From Gammaproteobacteria bacterium (GTDB taxonomy: Bacteria > Pseudomonadota > Gammaproteobacteria > Enterobacterales > Psychrobiaceae): a stretch of 19,374 bases of DNA. The notes below the pieces were generated by a model. It had not been told where the DNA came from and did not search any database. It was given only the letters and a program-made list of their open reading frames with translations. The stretch is taken from positions 1 through 19,374 of the forward strand of contig JABSRS010000005.1 in NCBI GenBank assembly GCA_013214885.1. Direction: 5' to 3'. A program made the position numbers and the translations under genes. Shown here piece after piece: positions 14,577 through 19,374 of this stretch (its first letter is position 1; every line of letters starts with the position of its first letter).

Positions 14577-15956
14577 TTATTTACCGATACAGAATGAGGT
14601 AAATATTCGGGTTAACAGGTCATCGGAACTAAAAGCGCCAGTAATTTCACTGAGATAATTTTGAGCAATTCTTAATTCTTCAGCCAATAGCTCACCAGCG
14701 TTATAATCGACAAGTTGTTCCTTTCCTATGTCAATGTGTCTAGTGGCATGTTCAATTGCCTCTATGTGTCTGCGACGCGCCATAAAGCTACCTTCGGTAA
14801 CACTTTGGTAACCCATACATTGTTTTAGGTGATTCTTGAGTTCTTCAATGCCGTCACCATTCTTGGCTGAGATATTAAAGATTGGATAATTGTTATCTAT
14901 TGATTCACCAGTGGCACTTCCGCTAAGGTCGGCTTTGTTACGAATAACCGATAAGCCGACACCTGCAGGTAATTTGCTGACAAACTCAGGCCAAATTTTA
15001 TGGGGATCGCTGTGCGTTGTTTCGGTGCTATCAACCATAAATAAAATACGGTCTGCTTGATTAATCTCTTGCCATGCCCGTGCAATACCTATTTGTTCAA
15101 TTTTGTCTGGGCTTTCACGCAAACCAGCGGTATCAATGATATGCAGTGGCATGCCATCGATATGAATGTGTTCGCGTAAGACGTCACGGGTGGTGCCTGC
15201 AATGTCGGTCACAATGGCGAGGTCTTGACCCGATAGGGCATTTAGTAACGATGATTTACCAGCATTAGGGCGACCAGCAATAACCACGCGCATTCCTTCA
15301 CGCAATAGGCTACCTTGACGAGCTTGATGGCGGACATTGGCTAGGTGTTCGATAATTTGGTTGAGGTCAGTTAGGACTTTACCATCGGACAGAAAATCAA
15401 TTTCTTCTTCAGGAAAATCGATCGCCGCTTCAACGTAAATACGCAGTTTAATCAGCTCATCAACCAACTGATTAATATGATTTGAGAATTCACCTTTCAT
15501 TGACTGCACGGCTGATTTTGCCGCCTGTTCTGACGTCGCATCAATTAAATCTGCAATGGCTTCTGCTTGAGCTAAATCCATTTTGTCATTCATGAAAGCG
15601 CGTTCTGAAAATTCACCAGGACGGGCGGTTCTAAGTCCGTCAATTTGGAGAATGCGTTTAATTAGCATGTCCATAATAACAGGGCCACCGTGACCTTGTA
15701 GTTCTAGAACATCTTCACCGGTAAATGAATTTGGGTTGTTAAAGAATAGCGCAATGCCCTGATCTAACTCGCTGCCGTCGCTATTTAAAAAGGCGCAATA
15801 GTCGGCATAACGCGGTCGTGGTAGCTTTCCTAACACTTGCTGGGCAACTTCTTGCACGAGTGGACCCGATATCCGGACGATACCAACTCCACCACGACCT
15901 GGTGGAGTCGCTTGGGCAACTATGGTGTCTGTTTCAAAGATCGAGTCTTGTGTCAT
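14577..15956 (-). CDS. mnmE: tRNA modification GTPase MnmE
   Basis: The 459-residue protein has the N-terminal tetrahydrofolate-binding domain ([16 protein letters not shown], 16-31), a helical domain that is split by the GTPase part, and the G motifs: GRPNAGKS (228-235), TTRD, DTAG (275-278) and NKAD. It ends in CIGK, the conserved C-terminus with the catalytic cysteine region. MnmE works with MnmG on wobble uridine of tRNA. Start ATG at 15956 is the family start. It follows yidC with a terminator between. Confidence 0.98.
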   Translation of the reverse strand: MTQDSIFETDTIVAQATPPGRGGVGIVRISGPLVQEVAQQVLGKLPRPRYADYCAFLNSDGSELDQGIALFFNNPNSFTGEDVLELQGHGGPVIMDMLIKRILQIDGLRTARPGEFSERAFMNDKMDLAQAEAIADLIDATSEQAAKSAVQSMKGEFSNHINQLVDELIKLRIYVEAAIDFPEEEIDFLSDGKVLTDLNQIIEHLANVRHQARQGSLLREGMRVVIAGRPNAGKSSLLNALSGQDLAIVTDIAGTTRDVLREHIHIDGMPLHIIDTAGLRESPDKIEQIGIARAWQEINQADRILFMVDSTETTHSDPHKIWPEFVSKLPAGVGLSVIRNKADLSGSATGESIDNNYPIFNISAKNGDGIEELKNHLKQCMGYQSVTEGSFMARRRHIEAIEHATRHIDIGKEQLVDYNAGELLAEELRIAQNYLSEITGAFSSDDLLTRIFTSFCIGK

Positions 15957-16012
15957 GATAATAGGGCGTTCTTGATTAGCTGAATTGGCGAGATTTTAAC
16001 ATATTTTAGGCA

Positions 16013-16040
16013 TAAAAAAACGTCTACCGAAGTAGACGTT
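16013..16040 (-). terminator. intrinsic terminator after yidC
   Basis: AACGTCTAC-CGAA-GTAGACGTT is a perfect 9-bp stem with a tetraloop (TTCG on the minus strand), followed on the minus strand by TTTTTTT. It lies 22 bp past the yidC stop and ahead of mnmE. Confidence 0.92.
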
Positions 16041-16061
16041 CTTTAATCGAAAAACAAATGA

Positions 16062-17687
16062 TTATTTAGCGTTAGCTTTTTCTATTTGCTTAAAGATAAT
16101 TGTTTGCTGGATTAGCGTCACAATGTTACTTGTTACCCAGTAAAGTACTAGACCTGATGGGAACCATAGGAAGAATACAGTAAAGATAATAGGCATAAAC
16201 TGCATCATCTTCTGTTGCATTGGATCAGTTGACATTGAAGGCTGCATTTTGCTCATTAAGAACATTGATGCACCCATTAGCAATGGTAATACGTAGTAAG
16301 GATCCTGTGCTGACAAGTCATTAATCCATAACATAAATGGTGCGTGACGTAGTTCAACCGATTCCTGAAGCATCCAGAATAGACCAATGAAAATAGGCAT
16401 CTGAAGAATTAATGGTAAACAACCACCTAATGGATTTACTTTTTCTTTCTTGTAAAGCTCCATGGTTGCTTGACCCATCTTCTGGCGATCATCACCTAAG
16501 CGCTCTTTTAATGCCGCCATCTTAGGTTGTAGTTGACGCATCTTAGCCATTGAAGTGTATTGCTTCTTGGTTAATGGATACATCGCGCCACGAACCGTAA
16601 AGGTCAGTAGAATAATCGCGAAACCCCAGTTACCGACTAAACCGTAGAAGAAAGTCATTAACCAGTGTAATGGTTTGGCTAACCACCAAAGGAAACCGTA
16701 ATCAACCGTAAGGTCAAGGTAAGGAGCTGTTTTCTCTAGGCGATCTTGTAGTTTTGGACCAGTATAAAGGGCAGCGGTGATTTCACCAGTACCGTTAGCG
16801 GCAATGGTAATTGGTTCTGATTTAAAACCAATTGCTGCGTCATCTTCACCAATCATTCGGCTATAAAGAACATTCTCTTGTTCGCCATTTGGGATCCAGG
16901 CAGAAACAAAGTAATGCTGAATCATCGCAACCCAACCACCAGTGGTTAGTTGCTTAAGTTTAGCGTCAGCCATGTCGCCGAAATCGTATTTACTGTATCG
17001 GTCATCTTGCGTCGAGTAAGCACCACCACGATAAAGCTGCATCATCATGCTGCTTTCTTCTGTCGGGTTGTCGATGCTTTGTTTTAGCTGAGCGTACATT
17101 TGCAATTGAATGTTTTGGTCGCTGTTATTCGCAATGCGGTAGCTAACATCTACTCGGTAGCTGTCACGATTAAAACCAAATACCTTTTCAAAAGTAATGC
17201 CTTGGCTATCTTGATAAGTCATGATTACTTCGAAAGCGTTTTGTCCTGCTTCTAGTACAAACTTATCTTGATCAATTTGGTATTGAGGACGGCCATTAGC
17301 ACTTGCGTCTGGACCGTTAGCACCAATCAAACCACTTTGTGCCACAAAAGTGTAGTTAGGTAGTTGCTCAAGTAATTGAAGGTTATCAGCAGATCCCATT
17401 TCTAATGGATAGGCTAATAGCGCTGATTTAACAATATCACCACCAAGAGTATCAATAGATATCTCTAATAGGTCGGTCACAACGGTAACGACTTTGCGTT
17501 GCGCTTGGCTATTCAGCTGGTTTTGCATCACCGCAGTGCTGCTAGCTGGAATATCTTGGTTAACAGTATTTATTGCTTGTTCTGTTATTTGAGGCTGTTG
17601 CGGCGCGTTATCTATTTGCCATTGTTGATACAGCAAAAATGATACGAAGAGTAAACCCGCTATAAGCAAATTACGTTGTGATTCCAT
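16062..17687 (-). CDS. yidC: membrane protein insertase YidC
   Basis: The 541-residue protein inserts proteins into the inner membrane, alone or with SecYEG. It has an N-terminal span (about 6-22), a large periplasmic domain (about 55-335), and a C-terminal core of five spans beginning FFYGLVGNWGFAIILLTFTVRGAMYPLTKKQY, where the arginine of the hydrophilic groove (R in TVRGAMYPL) is kept. KEKVNPLGGCLPLILQMPIFIGLFWML is the family signature. It starts 6 bp after the yidD stop and is followed by a strong terminator. Confidence 0.98.
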   Translation of the reverse strand: MESQRNLLIAGLLFVSFLLYQQWQIDNAPQQPQITEQAINTVNQDIPASSTAVMQNQLNSQAQRKVVTVVTDLLEISIDTLGGDIVKSALLAYPLEMGSADNLQLLEQLPNYTFVAQSGLIGANGPDASANGRPQYQIDQDKFVLEAGQNAFEVIMTYQDSQGITFEKVFGFNRDSYRVDVSYRIANNSDQNIQLQMYAQLKQSIDNPTEESSMMMQLYRGGAYSTQDDRYSKYDFGDMADAKLKQLTTGGWVAMIQHYFVSAWIPNGEQENVLYSRMIGEDDAAIGFKSEPITIAANGTGEITAALYTGPKLQDRLEKTAPYLDLTVDYGFLWWLAKPLHWLMTFFYGLVGNWGFAIILLTFTVRGAMYPLTKKQYTSMAKMRQLQPKMAALKERLGDDRQKMGQATMELYKKEKVNPLGGCLPLILQMPIFIGLFWMLQESVELRHAPFMLWINDLSAQDPYYVLPLLMGASMFLMSKMQPSMSTDPMQQKMMQFMPIIFTVFFLWFPSGLVLYWVTSNIVTLIQQTIIFKQIEKANAK

Positions 17688-17693
17688 AAGGCC

Positions 17694-17957
17694 TTATGTT
17701 CTTCTTTTGTTGGTTGAATAATCTGAATCTGGCACAGGATCACTGCCGCCAGGATTAAAAGGATGACATTTTAATAGACGTTTGCTCGCTAGCCAACAAC
17801 CTTTTTGCAGGCCGTGTATATTTATGGCCTCAATTGCATATTGAGAACAGGTTGGTGTAAAGCGACAGCGGGGGCCAAGTAGTGGACTAATCACAATTTG
17901 ATAGCCACGAACTAACCCGATTGCTGCTCCTTGTAACGGCGAGCGATTTTTTTCCAT
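17694..17957 (-). CDS. yidD: membrane protein insertion efficiency factor YidD
   Basis: The 87-residue protein carries the family pattern [36 protein letters not shown]...[12 protein letters not shown], with the three cysteines typical of YidD. It is a small membrane-associated protein that helps YidC. Its start overlaps the end of rnpA by 46 bp, the common arrangement. Confidence 0.96.
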   Translation of the reverse strand: MEKNRSPLQGAAIGLVRGYQIVISPLLGPRCRFTPTCSQYAIEAINIHGLQKGCWLASKRLLKCHPFNPGGSDPVPDSDYSTNKRRT

Positions 17958-18280
17958 AGTCTATCAGTTAGTTTATTTAGCTCATTATTATCCAACTTGC
18001 CAATACCACCTTTGGCTATGATCACATAATCAAGGGCAAGTAATTTGTGCTGGGACAAACGAAAATTCTCTCGAAGAACTCGTTTAACCTGGTTGCGATC
18101 AACTGCTAATTTTAACTGTTTTTTGGGTATTGCTAAGCCTAGTCTTGGGTGACCAAGATTATTTGGGCAAGCTAAAATGGTGAGTTGAGGTGAACCTGCA
18201 CGAAGAGGTTGCTGGAATACTGTTTTGAAATTCCCGGGAGTTAAGAGCCTTAACTCCCGCGAATAAGAATAATTAACCAT
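17912..18280 (-). CDS. rnpA: ribonuclease P protein component
   Basis: The 122-residue basic protein has the RNase P motif region [14 protein letters not shown] (the RNR motif, about 60-73) and the N-terminal [11 protein letters not shown]. It helps the RNA subunit to process the 5' ends of tRNAs. It starts 10 bp after the rpmH stop and overlaps yidD by 46 bp, so the three are one transcription unit. Confidence 0.97.
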   Translation of the reverse strand: MVNYSYSRELRLLTPGNFKTVFQQPLRAGSPQLTILACPNNLGHPRLGLAIPKKQLKLAVDRNQVKRVLRENFRLSQHKLLALDYVIIAKGGIGKLDNNELNKLTDRLWKKIARRYKEQQSG

Positions 18281-18290
18281 AGGTCAATTA

Positions 18291-18425
18291 TTACGCGCTT
18301 AGTTTAGCACGGCCTTTAGAACGACGACGCGCTAATACAGCACGTCCGCCCTTAGTAGCCGAACGAGCACGGAAACCGTGGTTGCGCTTGCGTTTTAATA
18401 CGCTTGGTTGAAAAGTACGTTTCAT
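18291..18425 (-). CDS. rpmH: 50S ribosomal protein L34
   Basis: A 44-residue, highly basic protein, [27 protein letters not shown]…, follows the L34 sequence throughout and ends SKGRAKLSA with a TAA at 18291. It is a component of the large ribosomal subunit. It is the first gene of the rpmH-rnpA-yidD-yidC unit; a good promoter lies about 90 bp upstream. Confidence 0.98.
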   Translation of the reverse strand: MKRTFQPSVLKRKRNHGFRARSATKGGRAVLARRRSKGRAKLSA

Positions 18426-18512
18426 TTTAATAACTCGATCGAATTTATACTGTACAGTATATGGGTAAATTGCAGTATTACAACTTACACACCCTAGTAA
18501 AAGGGACGCAAG

Positions 18513-18541
18513 AGTTTAAAAAATGACAGGCCATTTGTCAA
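18513..18541 (-). promoter_or_regulatory. sigma-70 promoter of rpmH
   Basis: On the minus strand TTGACA (18536-18541) is followed after exactly 17 bp by TAAACT (18513-18518), close to the consensus and directed to rpmH. Confidence 0.85.
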
Positions 18542-18677
18542 TCATAAAAGCTATTTATCGTGCTATTTATGGTGTTTCAGATCACACATAATTTAAACAA
18601 TTGATCTAGGGTCATTATAGCTAAACCACGAGTTACTTGTAACGCATTGATTATTAAGTAAAAAAGTGGGCGACCCT

Positions 18678-18708
18678 AAAAAGGATCCTGCGGATGATCC
18701 TAGTTTTT
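18678..18708. repeat. GATC-containing hairpin upstream of dnaA
   Basis: AAAAAGGATC (18678-18687) and GATCCTAGTTTTT (18696-18708) pair with a small bulge and an eight-base loop. A short T run follows on the plus strand, so it may be a weak terminator or a regulatory hairpin before dnaA. Confidence 0.5.
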
Positions 18709-18835
18709 ATTTATTGCTAATTATTAAACAAAAAATAGTTAAATATATTGCTTAATTTTGATTGTTTTGCTGGTGATTTGCGTTGTCAAAGGCTAAAATG
18801 TTTGACCTTTTTGTTGTTGGTTTTTGGAGATTTTT

Positions 18836-19374
18836 GTGGCAGCGTGGATTTGGCAACAGTGCTTAAATAGATTGCAGGATGAATTGCCTGCAACGCAATA
18901 CAGCATGTGGATTAGACCCTTGCAAGCGGTGCTTGAAGACGATACTTTGACGCTATACGCTCCGAATCGTTTTGTACTTGATTGGGTCCGTGATAAATAC
19001 TTAGATAACATCAATAATTTTCTAGTTGATGTGATGGGTAATGAAGCACCAACTTTACGCTTTGATATTGGTAGTAAGCCGGCTCCTAAACCAGCTCAAA
19101 GTCAGCAGCCATCGACCCCAGTAAAAAAAGCCCCGCCAGTGTTACGCCCAAGCTGGGAACAAGATCCCGATGTACCGCAAGCCGTATTATCCTCCAATAT
19201 TAATCGGAACTACACCTTTGATAATTTTGTTGAGGGTAAATCAAACCAACTTGGTCGTGCTGCTGCTATTCAAGTGGCGCAAAACCCTGGTGGCGCGTAT
19301 AACCCATTATTATTATATCGTGGCACTGGTGTAGGTAAGACTCACTTATTGCATGCGGTCGGTAATGGTATTTT
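18836..19374 (+). CDS. dnaA: chromosomal replication initiator DnaA (3' end outside window)
   Basis: The frame starts with a GTG at 18836, with GGAG about 8 nt before it, and reads [31 protein letters not shown]…, closely like Escherichia coli DnaA ([30 protein letters not shown]). Domain I covers about 1-85, a Pro/Gln/Lys-rich linker follows, and domain III begins at [19 protein letters not shown]. The ATP-binding P-loop region reads [15 protein letters not shown] (about 158-172). In the family it is GGTGLGKT, so the first glycine is arginine (R162); lysine and threonine of the loop are kept. The protein continues past the window edge at residue 179. DnaA binds the boxes in oriC about 9 kb away. 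Confidence 0.97.
   Translation, partial: MAAWIWQQCLNRLQDELPATQYSMWIRPLQAVLEDDTLTLYAPNRFVLDWVRDKYLDNINNFLVDVMGNEAPTLRFDIGSKPAPKPAQSQQPSTPVKKAPPVLRPSWEQDPDVPQAVLSSNINRNYTFDNFVEGKSNQLGRAAAIQVAQNPGGAYNPLLLYRGTGVGKTHLLHAVGNGI

Larger units (their letters stand above)
18426..18835. other. divergent rpmH / dnaA control region
   Basis: This 410-bp noncoding region separates the divergent rpmH and dnaA genes. It has a clear minus-strand promoter for rpmH, a GATC-containing hairpin, and four GATC sites (18580, 18603, 18684, 18696) that suggest SeqA/Dam control of dnaA. No exact DnaA box was found. A TAAAAT at 18794-18799 may be the -10 of dnaA, with no good -35 at the right distance. Confidence 0.7.

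Noticed and set aside
14897..15085. Second minus-strand frame inside mnmE
   Set aside because: Overlaps the GTPase domain of mnmE in another frame.
18793..19014. Minus-strand frame opposite dnaA
   Set aside because: Covers the dnaA start and promoter on the wrong strand; the plus-strand DnaA match is decisive.
1..19374. tRNA or rRNA genes
   Set aside because: No cloverleaf or rRNA segment was recognised in any intergenic region, though a dedicated search was not possible.

Overview
The window reads as the replication-origin region of a gammaproteobacterial chromosome, most likely a marine, low-GC member of the Alteromonadales/Shewanella/Vibrio side of the class. This rests on the gene order mnmG - oriC - mioC ... 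mnmE - yidC - yidD - rnpA - rpmH - dnaA, on the GATC-dense oriC, and on DnaA, MnmE and MnmG sequences close to the enterobacterial type. No species name can be supported from sequence alone.

Left part (1-3484): a run of integron gene cassettes, all transcribed on the minus strand. Six attC-like recombination sites (about 92-115 bp imperfect palindromes running from TAACGCY to GTTRNNN) separate a metallophosphoesterase (cut by the window edge), three small membrane proteins, a class I-type O-methyltransferase and a GNAT acetyltransferase. No integrase gene is visible. The promoter-proximal edge of the array lies next to an IS91-family transposase gene (3653-4792), whose putative oriIS end abuts a GAAC/GTTC tetranucleotide 12 bp from the last attC. 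Between this element and the core chromosome (4793-5110) is a noncoding stretch with a hairpin and a large imperfect palindrome.

Middle part (5111-10514): roxA (ribosomal protein L16 arginine hydroxylase), a decayed receiver-PP2C phosphatase gene whose receiver half carries two stop codons and a frameshift, mnmG, oriC (AT-rich 13-mer-like repeats, DnaA boxes, about 22 GATC sites), and mioC. The usual rsmG-parA-parB genes do not follow mnmG here.

Right part (10542-19374): a TetR regulator, then a probable regulatory operon (read on the minus strand: VWA-domain lipoprotein, ECF sigma factor, single-span membrane protein that may be its anti-sigma factor), a lone plus-strand 91-residue gene, then mnmE, yidC, yidD, rnpA and rpmH on the minus strand and the 5' part of dnaA on the plus strand. 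MnmE and MnmG form one tRNA-modifying complex; RpmH, RnpA, YidD and YidC serve ribosome assembly, tRNA processing and membrane insertion; DnaA acts on the oriC about 9 kb away.

The most unusual items are the cassette array about 6 kb from oriC, the IS91-like element at its edge, the broken phosphatase gene, and a DnaA Walker A loop in which the first glycine reads as arginine. I did not find evidence for a wholly new defence or mobile system; the least explained cargo is the set of small membrane-protein cassettes and the palindrome at 4907-5014.
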